Origin: Paucisalibacillus globulus DSM 18846
GTDB taxonomy: Bacteria; Bacillota; Bacilli; Bacillales; Amphibacillaceae
NCBI RefSeq assembly: GCF_000482485.1
Contig: NZ_AXVK01000021.1
Coordinates: 1-64,000, forward strand
Direction: 5' to 3'
DNA length: 64,000 nucleotides
A program made the translations under genes and the position numbers. Below are positions 37,301 through 45,423 of this stretch, one piece after another. Positions within the stretch are counted from its first letter, which is position 1; each line of letters starts with the position of its first letter. Under the pieces are notes generated by a model. That model made no database searches, was not told where the DNA came from, and saw nothing but the letters and a program-made list of their open reading frames with translations.

Positions 37301-37859
37301 GGCTAATGACGATGCCTCAGGTACGGCAGCAATGCTAGAGTTAGCTAGAAATATGAATAACATTATTACGGATAAAGAGATTCGATTTATTGCTTTTGGT
37401 GCGGAAGAGATTGGCTTAGTTGGTTCCAGGTATTATGTAGATCAACTATCCGACACAGAAATTGAAAACAGTGTTATTAATTTTCAACTGGAAATGTTAG
37501 GGTCCATATGGGAACCTGCTAACAAACTTATGGTTAATACAGTAGATGGAAATCCAAACCTGGTATGGAACCATATAGAAGGTGCAGCGGAAAGTCTAAA
37601 CATTGACAGTGACTTAGTTGTTCTAATTAGAAGAGGGTCATCAGATCATGTTCCATTTCATAATGTAGGGATTGATGCTGCTGCATTAAATATGGGACCT
37701 GGAAACAATACATTAGAACCATGGTATCATTCACCAGAGGATACGTTTGATAAAATTAGTCCAGAAAGAATTCAATTTTCCGGTGATTTACTTAACTCTG
37801 CTATTCAAGACTTCCTAGGTCATGAGGAAGAGAGAAGTCGGCTGAGAGAAGCATCTTAG
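34380..37859 (+). CDS. Secreted M14 carboxypeptidase - M28 aminopeptidase fusion
   Basis: A 1159-residue exported protein. A signal peptide (RLAWYFLVVVGIVGLAFTSFS) precedes an N-terminal region of about 100 residues. The M14 zinc carboxypeptidase domain (about 230-690) has zinc ligands H419 and E422 in SQEHAREWV, H557 in MNVHAYGG and catalytic E642 in WNFEVGADLW. It is interrupted at about 290-395 by an extra domain. Residues about 705-765 are a chitobiase C-terminal-like module (VYYTLDGSRPT). Residues about 797-885 resemble a FIMAH helical domain (LVERFENEGEF, SHLTTIHLYERL). The C-terminal M28 domain (about 890-1145) has H965 in VTAHYDSVPG, NDDASG, FGAEEIGL and SSDHVPF. It probably trims peptides from both ends outside the cell. 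Both active sites look intact. Confidence 0.9.
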   Translation: MKNVKRLAWYFLVVVGIVGLAFTSFSIDSSSAKSIEVEKEAQETMLVEVIIPDQDALDSLVKSGYDLTGYVSDRNGVLEVHAVVTTDEMDKLEQQGYEITTIQTAKDVEKILKQREQTMQQEQKLFSAGDNIKVFRADYFTNQSGTFLYMEAKSSAGANVGMNAQWTDANGEEQNAVMTRKIDAGVYLYHYVLTKVDSVPENVVITTNQGGMTETTLTEWIEDGTPVGDDYFSNFVTHYMTPTEITERIEQLAEEFPELAEIVELPYKTNGYRRHAQATFGSIVDAALVLTSKAWGHEGGNDITVDIQAPDQGNHELEVLVEDNHITIVLGTDGSSQPTSTANEVIDAINAAADDLVIATNYRNSGGNGVVQAESNITLTDGLNASAEISREPYQVKAIRIGKERDGSKPGILGYSQEHAREWVTPLVSVEAAERLLRNYYTDESTKELVDNLDIFIVPTVNPDGGHYSFYDYNSQRKNLVNYCGPEASDPGYRNSWGVDLNRNHAVGSVYDGWIGGSTNCLSGTYAGPEPESEPEALNLLWLAEENQNIKYAMNVHAYGGYFMWSPGAYDENRNPLPRPTAGEEAYYWQASEHILQEIKNYRGTVILPGRTGPIPDVLYSAGGNSADALWYNHDIYAWNFEVGADLWDEDRNRWVGVGFQPDFEEGHAEAMEFANGLIGLFEVALENANDDVNPETTLEPGEGTYNDPVEVKFEMSEPATVYYTLDGSRPTLESDTILVAGTRDGAETLTIDETTTIKWFSVDMAGNYENGYNPEGDGTNYNEARVVIDYLPVGVNALGIKALVERFENEGEFNGEVAPRNLKSHLTTIHLYERLRDSEKVIKQLSSFRSLLDQQLENELISGKAYRILESYTQEMIDLWSVDFESERAMEHIHYLSVDIGPRVAGSDAEKQAADYIKNEFERLGYEVSKQEFDIRGGKTSENVIAVKKPRGIENPEIIYVTAHYDSVPGSPGANDDASGTAAMLELARNMNNIITDKEIRFIAFGAEEIGLVGSRYYVDQLSDTEIENSVINFQLEMLGSIWEPANKLMVNTVDGNPNLVWNHIEGAAESLNIDSDLVVLIRRGSSDHVPFHNVGIDAAALNMGPGNNTLEPWYHSPEDTFDKISPERIQFSGDLLNSAIQDFLGHEEERSRLREAS

Positions 37860-37870
37860 TCCATAAAAGC

Positions 37871-37937
37871 GCCAGGGGGACAGGTTCCTTGGCCTGAATA
37901 TGGTAGAAATAGGGCCGGTGAACCTGTCCCCATGGCT
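37871..37937. repeat. R1 inverted repeat pair
   Basis: CAGGGGGACAGGTTCCTTGG and GGTGAACCTGTCCCCATGGC face each other across about 27 bases, just after the peptidase stop. Confidence 0.7.
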
Positions 37938-38019
37938 GTTTGTCCCTATGGCATCATTTTCCCATTGACAAACAGTGCTTTCTCCGTTATTCTTTATTCT
38001 AATATAAAGCCGGTTAAAT

Positions 38020-38289
38020 TCGTTGACGAGAACGAGTAGGCATGGTTCTGAACTACAGAGAGTTGGTGTTTGGTGAAAGCCAATGTTTTAGTCCATGTTC
38101 CGAAAATCCTCTCCGAGAAGGAAAGCTGAAATTTACTTATTTAAGCTTTCACGGGTATCCGCCGTTAAAAGGGTCGCGTATGATGGTACGTTGAATGTGT
38201 GCTGGATTATTGTCAAAGAATGACAACTTCCAGAATCAGGGTGGTAACACGGGTAAAACTCGTCCCTATTATGGGACGGGTTTTTTGTG
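38020..38289 (+). ncRNA. T-box leader upstream of ileS
   Basis: This 270-base leader shows the T-box parts in order. Stem I is present (GAGAACGAGTAGG, GAGAGTTGGTG, the apical TTTGGTGAAAGCCAA). A candidate specifier codon ATC (Ile) at 38106-38108 follows CCGAAA. The CACGGGTATCCGCCGTTA stem comes next, and the T-box sequence CAGGGTGGTAACACGGG follows. Its TGGT pairs with the ACCA end expected of tRNA-Ile. Last is the terminator GTCCC-TATTAT-GGGAC with TTTTTTG (38257-38289). Uncharged tRNA-Ile should stabilise the antiterminator and raise ileS expression. Confidence 0.92.
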
Positions 38290-38406
38290 TTTTTTGGAAA
38301 CAATCAAGATAACCCGAAATCCTCGAGCAACCAATCCAATCAATTTAATTTGCGGCGACAAAGGTCTATACCAACCGGACTTCTAACAAAAAAGGAGTGT
38401 ATGGTA

Positions 38407-41400
38407 ATGAAAAGAGTAGACAGCAAAGAATCCCCATTACAACGTGAAAACAGACTAAAAACTATTTGGAAAGAGGAAAACACTTTTCAAAAGTCAATTG
38501 ACAATCGTGAAGGAAACCAATCATTTGTTTTCTATGAAGGACCACCGACTGCAAATGGCTTACCCCATGCTGGGCATGTCTTAGGAAGGGTTATTAAAGA
38601 TTTCATAGGGCGCTATAAAACGATGCAAGGATATCAAGTAATTCGGAAAGCAGGATGGGATACACATGGACTTCCGGTAGAGCTTGGTGTGGAGAAGAAG
38701 ATTGGAATTTCAGGGAAAAAGGATATTGAGGCATACGGTGTAGAAAAGTTTATAGAAGAATGTAAGAAAAGCGTGTTTGACTATGAAAGGGAATGGCGTC
38801 ATTTTACAGAGGCAATTGGATATTGGGTGGATATGGATAATCCGTATATTACGCTGGAAAATAACTACATCGAAAGTGTTTGGTATATCTTATCGACAAT
38901 ACACGAAAAAGGTTTACTAACAAAAGGTCACCGAGTAACGCCATATTGCCCAAGTTGTCAAACGTCCTTAAGTTCACATGAGGTAGCTCAAGGCTATAAG
39001 GATGTAAAAGATTTATCAGTGACGGCAAAGTTTAAGTTGAGAAATACGGACAATGAATATTTTCTAGGATGGACAACGACACCTTGGACACTTCCAGGAA
39101 ATGTTGCCCTAGCAGTTAATAGGGATCTTGATTATGTAAAGGTCCGTCAAGACGATGCGATATACTTCGTTGCTGAAAATCTAGTAGAGAAAGTATTTGA
39201 AGGAACTTATGAGGTGCTTAGAAAGCATAAGGGTAGTGAATTCATTGGTCAATCTTATGAACCTCCTTTTAATTTCGTAACTTTAAACAAAGGACATGAG
39301 GTCATTGCTGCTGATTTTGTAACCGATACAAGTGGAACAGGTATTGTTCATCTTGCACCTTCCTATGGAGAAGATGACTATAAAGCAGTTTTAGAAAATG
39401 GTCTTGATTTTGTAAATGTTATTGATCAAGCCGGTTGCTATACTGCGGAGATAATACCTCTTGCTGGTGAGTTTGCAAAGGATAGTGATGTGAAGATCCT
39501 TAAAATGCTGGCGGAAAAGGAATTGTTATTTTCAAAGGAAAAATATGAACATAGCTACCCACACTGCTGGCGATGTGATTCAGCACTTATCTATTATGCG
39601 ATGGAAGGATGGTTTATTAAGACAACCGAAATGAAGGATACGATCATCCAAAATAATGAAACAGTCCAATGGCATCCGGAACATATGAAGCATGGTAGAT
39701 TCGGTAACTTCTTGGAAAATATGGTAGATTGGAATATCGGTCGTAATCGCTATTGGGGGACACCGTTAAACGTTTGGATTTGTGAAAGCTGTGACCATCA
39801 GTTCACACCAAAAAGTATTCAGGACTTAATAAATCAGGCCAAGGGGTCGGTCCCTCATAATTTGGAGTTGCATAAGCCATATGTGGATGAGGTAACATTA
39901 GTTTGCCCGAGTTGTCAGGGAGACATGAAGCGGACAAAAGAAGTTATTGATGTTTGGTTTGACAGTGGTTCTATGCCCTTTGCGCAATATCATTACCCAT
40001 TTGAAAACAAAGAACTTTTTGAAAAACAGTTTCCTGCCGATGTTGTTGTTGAAGGTGTGGATCAAACGCGTGGATGGTTTTATAGCCTACTAACTGTTTC
40101 TTCTTTATTTACAGGAAAGTCTTCGTATAAACGTGTACTATCGCTAGGACATATTTTAGATGAAGATGGGCAGAAAATGTCTAAGAGTAAAGGCAATGTG
40201 ATTGATCCAATGGTGTTGGTGGAAAAATATGGTGCCGATGCTTTACGGTGGTCATTACTTGTGGACAGTGCCCCGTGGAATAATAAACGATTCTCAGCAA
40301 GCATTGTTGGTCAAGCGAAGTCCAAGTTGGTGGATACACTGGCCAATATCCATTCTTTCTTTACGATGTATGCGGAAATTGACCAGTTCCATCCTAAAAA
40401 GCATCAATCGGGTAAGAAATCACAATTAGATAATTGGATCTTATCACGAGTTCATACGGTTACGAAAAATGTTACCCAAACTTTAGAGGATTATCAGTTT
40501 AATCCTGCTGCTAGGGAACTTGCTATATTGGTAGATGAGGTTAGTAATTGGTATATCCGCCGCACGCGGAGTCGCTTTTGGAGTGAGGGGATGAATGAGG
40601 ATAAGCTTGCCGCCTATCATACATTGTATGATGTACTGGTAACACTTAGTAGATTACTAGCACCATTTACACCATTCATTGCTGATGATATCCATCGTAA
40701 TTTAACAGGGGAAAGTGTTCATTTAGTAGATTTTCCTGTAGCGGATGAAGGACTAATCAATAACACATTGGAAAAGGAAATGAATGGGGTGCTGCAAGTT
40801 GTGGAGCTTGCTCGCAGTACTCGAAATGCAGCTAATATCAAAACAAAGCAGCCGCTTTCGGAGTTAATGATTGTTGGGAGAAAAGAAAGCACAGAATTTG
40901 TAATAGAATATAGTGATATTGTTATGGAAGAAATCAATGTGAAGCGGCTTCGTGTTGAGGAACATGCAGGGGAGTCATTGGCTTATGAACTAAGATTAAA
41001 CTTCCCAACAGCAGGACCAAAGCTTGGGAAAAATATCGGAGAAGTACAACGTGCATTACAAGCACTTTCGAATGAGGAACGAAAAAGTGTTGTAGAAAAT
41101 GGTTATTTTGCTTGTGAGACTGATACTGGTGAAAGTCTAAGAGTAGAGAAAGAAGATCTGTTGATAAGCACTAATCCGAGGGTAGGAATAGAACTAGCAG
41201 AAAATGAAACCTATTCCATATTTCTGAATACCGCAGTGGATGAGGATTTACACAAAGAAGGCCTTGCCAGAGAGCTGATCCGTGCTGTACAGATTTATCG
41301 TAAGGAATTAAATCTACCTGTTGAAAAACGTGTAATAGTAACATTTGATGTTAGTGATTTTACGAAGACAGTGATCGAGGAGCATCAAGAACTCTTAGAA

Positions 41401-41496
41401 AGAAATCTTTTGGTAAGTGGGATGAATTTTGGCAGCAAACCAAATATGAAGTATGTAGACGTTTATGATAATAGCGTTGGGATAGTTATTGAATAA
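38407..41496 (+). CDS. ileS: Isoleucyl-tRNA synthetase, type 2 (mupirocin-insensitive class)
   Basis: A 1029-residue class I synthetase that charges tRNA-Ile. The ATP-binding HIGH motif is canonical H54-A-G-H57, in a type 2 (eukaryote-like) context ([20 protein letters not shown]), not the FILHDGPPYANG form of the usual bacterial enzyme. The editing domain has [17 protein letters not shown] is at about 590-594 ([14 protein letters not shown]). The C-terminus lacks the zinc-binding tail of type 1. Type 2 enzymes are naturally insensitive to mupirocin, and some Bacillaceae carry them beside a type 1 copy. I chose ATG 38407, nine bases after AAAGGAG; ATG 38401 is too close. It is controlled by the T-box just upstream. 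Confidence 0.95.
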   Translation: MKRVDSKESPLQRENRLKTIWKEENTFQKSIDNREGNQSFVFYEGPPTANGLPHAGHVLGRVIKDFIGRYKTMQGYQVIRKAGWDTHGLPVELGVEKKIGISGKKDIEAYGVEKFIEECKKSVFDYEREWRHFTEAIGYWVDMDNPYITLENNYIESVWYILSTIHEKGLLTKGHRVTPYCPSCQTSLSSHEVAQGYKDVKDLSVTAKFKLRNTDNEYFLGWTTTPWTLPGNVALAVNRDLDYVKVRQDDAIYFVAENLVEKVFEGTYEVLRKHKGSEFIGQSYEPPFNFVTLNKGHEVIAADFVTDTSGTGIVHLAPSYGEDDYKAVLENGLDFVNVIDQAGCYTAEIIPLAGEFAKDSDVKILKMLAEKELLFSKEKYEHSYPHCWRCDSALIYYAMEGWFIKTTEMKDTIIQNNETVQWHPEHMKHGRFGNFLENMVDWNIGRNRYWGTPLNVWICESCDHQFTPKSIQDLINQAKGSVPHNLELHKPYVDEVTLVCPSCQGDMKRTKEVIDVWFDSGSMPFAQYHYPFENKELFEKQFPADVVVEGVDQTRGWFYSLLTVSSLFTGKSSYKRVLSLGHILDEDGQKMSKSKGNVIDPMVLVEKYGADALRWSLLVDSAPWNNKRFSASIVGQAKSKLVDTLANIHSFFTMYAEIDQFHPKKHQSGKKSQLDNWILSRVHTVTKNVTQTLEDYQFNPAARELAILVDEVSNWYIRRTRSRFWSEGMNEDKLAAYHTLYDVLVTLSRLLAPFTPFIADDIHRNLTGESVHLVDFPVADEGLINNTLEKEMNGVLQVVELARSTRNAANIKTKQPLSELMIVGRKESTEFVIEYSDIVMEEINVKRLRVEEHAGESLAYELRLNFPTAGPKLGKNIGEVQRALQALSNEERKSVVENGYFACETDTGESLRVEKEDLLISTNPRVGIELAENETYSIFLNTAVDEDLHKEGLARELIRAVQIYRKELNLPVEKRVIVTFDVSDFTKTVIEEHQELLERNLLVSGMNFGSKPNMKYVDVYDNSVGIVIE

Positions 41497-41501
41497 TAAG
41501 A

Positions 41502-41551
41502 CCATGGGGACAGGTTCCTTGGCTTCGAGCCGAGGAACCTGTCCCCATGGC
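41502..41551. repeat. R1 inverted repeat, perfect pair
   Basis: CCATGGGGACAGGTTCCTTGGC and its complement are separated by only a few bases, forming a near-perfect hairpin directly after ileS. Confidence 0.8.
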
Positions 41552-41570
41552 TTGATTTTAGAAATAAGTA

Positions 41571-41604
41571 AAAGCCAGAAATCAAAATGATTTCTGGCTT
41601 TTTA
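41571..41604 (+). terminator. Intrinsic terminator of ileS
   Basis: AAAGCCAGAAATCA-AAA-TGATTTCTGGCTTTTT is a perfect 14-bp stem with a T-run. Confidence 0.92.
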
Positions 41605-41710
41605 TCACGTTCTAAAGTAGCTATGCCTCTATCTATATGATACAAAATTTTTAATTATAAGTCTATTATTATTTTTCTTAATGTAGGAAAATAATGGTGT
41701 GCACAGGAAA

Positions 41711-41722
41711 GGTAACGTTACC
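41711..41722. promoter_or_regulatory. Perfect 12-bp palindrome, candidate operator
   Basis: GGTAACGTTACC lies 28 bases before the methyltransferase start, where a promoter or operator would be expected. No known regulator can be assigned. Confidence 0.3.
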
Positions 41723-41749
41723 CATTATGGTATGAAAAGAGGGAATTAA

Positions 41750-42511
41750 TTGAAACGAACAGTCTCAACGGATGAAGCGATTAAGCGTTGGAATTTACAT
41801 GCTGAATCATTTACAGCAACTTATACAAAATACGGGGACAGAAGTAGAATCATTAACTTGAATCCAACCATTTTTTCGTTAATGGATGAAGTGGATGGAA
41901 AACAAGTATTAGATGCAGGCTGTGGAGAAGGCTACTTAAGTAGGGTTCTTGCGGAGAAAGGGGCCGAGGTTGCGGCGGTTGATTACTCAGAGAAAATGCT
42001 AGAAATTGCCGATAAACGAACACCAAGTGATTTGGGAATTGACTATCATCATGGAAATTGCGAGAATTTAAGTTTTCTGGATGGGGAGCAGTTTGATTGG
42101 ATAATTTCTAATATGGTAATCCAAGATTTAGAGGATTATGATGCTGCATTTCGGGAGATGTACCGTCTTTTGAAACCGGGTGGAAGTTTTGTGTTTTCAA
42201 TTCTACACCCTTGTTTTATAACGCCTAATAGTGGTTGGGTACGAAATGAACGTGGAGAAAAAGAGTATTGGAAGGTTGACCGTTATTTTTACGAAGGAGT
42301 GTATGATCAACGATTTTCGTTTGCCGCAGATAAGCCAATTGTCTGGTATCATCGCAGCTTAACAAGTTACTTTAAGGTCATAAAACAGGCGGGGTTTGTG
42401 ATAGAAGATATGGTGGAACCTAAGCCATCAAAGGAAATGTTAAAACAATACCCAGAGCTTAAGGAAGACTTAAATTGTGCTGATTTTATAGTTTTTAAAT
42501 TGAGAAAATAA
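41750..42511 (+). CDS. Class I SAM-dependent methyltransferase
   Basis: A 253-residue methyltransferase. The SAM-binding motif I is VLDAGCGEGYLS (about residues 46-57), followed by the acidic AAVDYSEKML, motif II in FDWIISNMVIQDLED and motif III LLKPGGSFVFSILHP. This is the Methyltransf_11 type. The C-terminal region (about 165-250) shapes the acceptor site, but the substrate is unknown. The start is TTG 41750 with AGAGGGA eight bases upstream. It stands alone between the ileS terminator and an R1 hairpin. Confidence 0.87.
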   Translation: MKRTVSTDEAIKRWNLHAESFTATYTKYGDRSRIINLNPTIFSLMDEVDGKQVLDAGCGEGYLSRVLAEKGAEVAAVDYSEKMLEIADKRTPSDLGIDYHHGNCENLSFLDGEQFDWIISNMVIQDLEDYDAAFREMYRLLKPGGSFVFSILHPCFITPNSGWVRNERGEKEYWKVDRYFYEGVYDQRFSFAADKPIVWYHRSLTSYFKVIKQAGFVIEDMVEPKPSKEMLKQYPELKEDLNCADFIVFKLRK

Positions 42512-42518
42512 AAATGAT

Positions 42519-42568
42519 CCATGGGGACAGGTTCCTTGGCTTCAAGCCAAGGAACCTGTCCCCATGGC
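42519..42568. repeat. R1 inverted repeat, perfect pair
   Basis: Nearly identical to the copy after ileS (CCATGGGGACAGGTTCCTTGGC with its complement), about 8 bases after the methyltransferase stop. It probably ends this transcript. Confidence 0.8.
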
Positions 42569-42614
42569 CTTTTATTGTTAAAAAAACACAGTTAATATTA
42601 AAAAAGTACCCTTT

Positions 42615-42628
42615 GTTAACGCTTTCAT
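42615..42628. promoter_or_regulatory. Candidate cre (CcpA) site
   Basis: TGTTAACGCTTTCA fits the catabolite-responsive element consensus TGWNANCGNTNWCA at every fixed position. It overlaps the -35 area of the sugar-transporter promoter, so CcpA would repress in the presence of preferred sugars. Confidence 0.7.
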
Positions 42629-42645
42629 TGGGGATATACCTCGAT

Positions 42646-42651
42646 ATAATG
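42646..42651 (+). promoter_or_regulatory. -10 box of the sugar importer operon
   Basis: TATAAT lies 40 bases before the start codon. The sequence 17 bases upstream (CTTTCA) is a poor -35, as expected for an activator-dependent promoter. Confidence 0.5.
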
Positions 42652-42691
42652 AAACATGTATTGAATTGAATTATGAAAAGGGGAGAGTAGG

Positions 42692-43807
42692 TTGAAGAAA
42701 GTTTTTAAGTTATTGACGATGGGGTTCGTTGCTATCATGTTAGTTTTTGTGTTGGCTGCTTGTAATAGTAGCAGTAGTGGTAAAGGCGGAGCAATCAGTG
42801 TTGGTATTGTTTTACCAACCAAAGATGAACCTAGATGGGTACAAGATGAAGAGCGTTTCAAGGCAGAATTAGATGATTCAGAGTATACAACTGAAATATT
42901 ATTTAGCCAAGGTTCTTCTGCTAAGGAAAAAGAAAATGTAGAAACGTTAATTAGCAAAGGAATTGAAGTTCTAATTATTGCACCGCATGATGGTGCCGCA
43001 GCGGGTGCCACAGTTGAGGCTGCTAAGAAGGAAGGAATAACGGTTATTGCGTATGACCGTTTAATTACAGATACAGATGCAGTAGATTACTATGTAACTT
43101 TTGATAGTGTCGCTGTTGGTGAAGCACAAGGTCAATATCTGATTGATAATGCAAGTGGTTCAGGGGTTCCACTATACTTATATACTGGTGCTGCTTCTGA
43201 TAATAATGCATTCCTTTTCTTTGAAGGAGCATGGAATGTCCTTCAGCCAAAAATCGCTGATGGAACATTTGTAATTGCTAATTCATCCGAAGCGGAAGCA
43301 TTAAAAGATAAGCCTGAGCTTACTCGTGACGAAATGAATGCGATTTTAAGTCAGGTGACAACAAACTGGGATCCAAGTGAATCAAAGAATAAAGCGGAAA
43401 CACATTTAACAGCAGTAAGTGATGATCTAAAAGGTGATGTCGCAATTCTAGCACCAAATGATGGAACTTCCCGTGCGATTGCAGATGTATTCTCAACAGA
43501 ATCAGCTATTACAAGCTTTGTTATTACAGGTCAGGATGCAGAAAAGGCATCTATCCAATATATTATTGATGGTAAGCAAACCATGACGGTATTTAAAGAT
43601 GTACGTACGTTAGTGAAAGACGCAATGGGAATGGCAATCGAAGTTCTAGAAGGAAACACACCTGAAACAACTGGTTCCTATAATAATGGCGCAGTGGATG
43701 TGAAAGCAAAACAAACAGACGTTATTGTTGTAAATAAAGAAAATGTAGAATCAGAGCTAATCGAATCTAGTTACTACGAGGCAGATGAATTTACAGGACT
43801 GGAATAA
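42692..43807 (+). CDS. Sugar ABC importer substrate-binding lipoprotein (XylF/ChvE-like)
   Basis: A 371-residue lipoprotein with lipobox VLAAC (Cys about 24) and a type I periplasmic-binding fold (GIVLPTKDEPRWVQDEERF, LISKGIEVLIIAPHDGAAA, TVIAYDRLITDTDAVDYYVTFD, NDGTSRAIADV, ITGQDAE). The acidic-aromatic pattern matches the ChvE/XylF/GguA group, which binds aldoses such as xylose, arabinose, galactose or glucose. It starts at TTG 42692 with AAAGGGGAGA upstream. It is first gene of an importer operon and followed by a 16-bp hairpin that may stabilise its message. Which sugar is bound cannot be read off; the regulator genes suggest xylose. Confidence 0.88.
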   Translation: MKKVFKLLTMGFVAIMLVFVLAACNSSSSGKGGAISVGIVLPTKDEPRWVQDEERFKAELDDSEYTTEILFSQGSSAKEKENVETLISKGIEVLIIAPHDGAAAGATVEAAKKEGITVIAYDRLITDTDAVDYYVTFDSVAVGEAQGQYLIDNASGSGVPLYLYTGAASDNNAFLFFEGAWNVLQPKIADGTFVIANSSEAEALKDKPELTRDEMNAILSQVTTNWDPSESKNKAETHLTAVSDDLKGDVAILAPNDGTSRAIADVFSTESAITSFVITGQDAEKASIQYIIDGKQTMTVFKDVRTLVKDAMGMAIEVLEGNTPETTGSYNNGAVDVKAKQTDVIVVNKENVESELIESSYYEADEFTGLE

Positions 43808-43819
43808 TAGATGAATTCT

Positions 43820-43855
43820 GTGAAATAGTAATAGGTTTGCCTATTACTATTTCAC
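43820..43855 (+). other. Perfect 16-bp intra-operon hairpin
   Basis: GTGAAATAGTAATAGG-TTTG-CCTATTACTATTTCAC lies between the binding-protein gene and the ATPase gene. No T-run follows, so it is more likely an mRNA processing or stability element that favours the binding protein than a full terminator. Confidence 0.75.
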
Positions 43856-43887
43856 CATTCTAACTTGTGTTTAAAAGGGTGGGAGCG

Positions 43888-45411
43888 ATGAGTGAATACA
43901 TTCTAGAGATGGATCAGATTACGAAGGATTTTTCAGGTGTTAAGGCCCTTAATAATGTGAATTTTAAAGTGAAAAAAGGTGAAATTCATTGTTTAGTTGG
44001 GGAGAATGGGGCTGGTAAATCGACCCTCATGAAAGTCTTAAGTGGTGTTTATCCTTATGGAACGTATGAAGGGAATATTATTTTCGAAGGTTCCATTCAA
44101 CAGTTTTCAAAAATAAACGATAGTGTCGATGCAGGTATCGCGATTATATATCAAGAACTAGCATTATTTCCGGATCTATCGGTATATGAAAATTTATTTA
44201 TAGGAAATGAAATACAAAGTAGAGGTGTAGTTAATTGGAATGATACCATCCAGGCCTCAAAAAGCATACTTGAAAAAGTGAATTTAAAGGTTAATCCGGA
44301 AATATTGGTAAAAGATTTAGGTGTTGGACAACAACAGCTCATTGAAATTGCAAAGGCTCTAAGTAAAGAGGTAAAGCTTCTAATCTTGGATGAGCCAACT
44401 GCAGCATTAAATGAAGATGATAGTGAGAATTTATTAAAACTTTTACGTGAATTAAAGAAACAAGGTATTACGAGTATTATGATTTCACACAAGCTAAAAG
44501 AAGTGATTGCTATTTCGGACAGTGCAACTGTACTTCGTGATGGAAATACAATTTGTACATTAGCTGCATCAAAAGGTGAAATTAGTGAGAATACCATTAT
44601 TAAAAATATGGTTGGCCGTGAAATTAGTGACATCTATCCAAAGCGTGATAAGAAAACCTTTGGTGATAAAATATTGGAAGTTTCGAATTGGTCTGCTTAT
44701 GATTCACAGCTAGGTAAACTAATTCTTAAAGATATTCAATTTCATGTTAATAAAGGTGAAATAATAGGAATTGCTGGGTTAATGGGAGCGGGAAGAACAG
44801 AGCTTGCCCAAAGTATTTTTGGAAATCCTAAGTCCTATAAATTACAAGGAGAATTAAAGGTGAATGGAACTCGGAAAAATTTCAAGCATACAAGTGATGC
44901 CATTAAAGCGGGGATCGCTTATGTAACCGAGGACCGTAAAGGAGATGGATTGTTTTTAACCCAGGATATTAAAAATAATATATCCATTGGAAATTTAAAG
45001 GCAATCGCAGAATTAAGTGGTGTTATTAACGAGAACGAAGAGATTAAGGTTGCGGATGAATATAAGAAAGATTTAACGATTAAAGCATCTTCCATTAATC
45101 AGCTAGTCGGTAATTTAAGCGGTGGAAATCAACAAAAAGTTTCACTTGGTAAATGGTTGTTTGTGAAGCCTAATATACTTATTTTGGATGAGCCTACACG
45201 CGGTATTGATGTTGGGGCAAAGTTTGAAATTTATTCGATCATGAATAGCCTTATTGACGAAGGGATGAGTATTATCATGATATCTTCTGAACTTGGGGAA
45301 GTTTTAGGCATGAGTGATCGTATCTATGTGATGGCTGAAGGTGAAATCAAAGGTGAAATATTGGCTGAAGATGCCAGTCAAGAAAACATTATGCATCTTG
45401 CAACGAAATAG
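43888..45411 (+). CDS. Sugar ABC importer ATPase, double-domain (XylG/MglA-like)
   Basis: A 507-residue ATPase with two nucleotide-binding domains. The first has Walker A VGENGAGKST, signature LGVGQQQL and Walker B LLILDEPTAAL. The second has a degenerate P-loop (GLMGAGRTEL), signature LSGGNQQKV and ILDEPTRGIDVGAKFEIY, as usual in the RbsA/MglA/XylG family. I chose ATG 43888 after GGGTGGGAG; the frame from 43867 lacks its own site. It lies 12 bases before the permease gene. Confidence 0.92.
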   Translation: MSEYILEMDQITKDFSGVKALNNVNFKVKKGEIHCLVGENGAGKSTLMKVLSGVYPYGTYEGNIIFEGSIQQFSKINDSVDAGIAIIYQELALFPDLSVYENLFIGNEIQSRGVVNWNDTIQASKSILEKVNLKVNPEILVKDLGVGQQQLIEIAKALSKEVKLLILDEPTAALNEDDSENLLKLLRELKKQGITSIMISHKLKEVIAISDSATVLRDGNTICTLAASKGEISENTIIKNMVGREISDIYPKRDKKTFGDKILEVSNWSAYDSQLGKLILKDIQFHVNKGEIIGIAGLMGAGRTELAQSIFGNPKSYKLQGELKVNGTRKNFKHTSDAIKAGIAYVTEDRKGDGLFLTQDIKNNISIGNLKAIAELSGVINENEEIKVADEYKKDLTIKASSINQLVGNLSGGNQQKVSLGKWLFVKPNILILDEPTRGIDVGAKFEIYSIMNSLIDEGMSIIMISSELGEVLGMSDRIYVMAEGEIKGEILAEDASQENIMHLATK

Positions 45412-45423
45412 GGGGTGGAACCA

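Noticed and set aside
39838-39858. R1 repeat arm inside ileS
   Set aside because: Only GGCCAAGG and GTCCC match, and the encoded residues fit a normal variable loop of type 2 synthetases. Probably chance.
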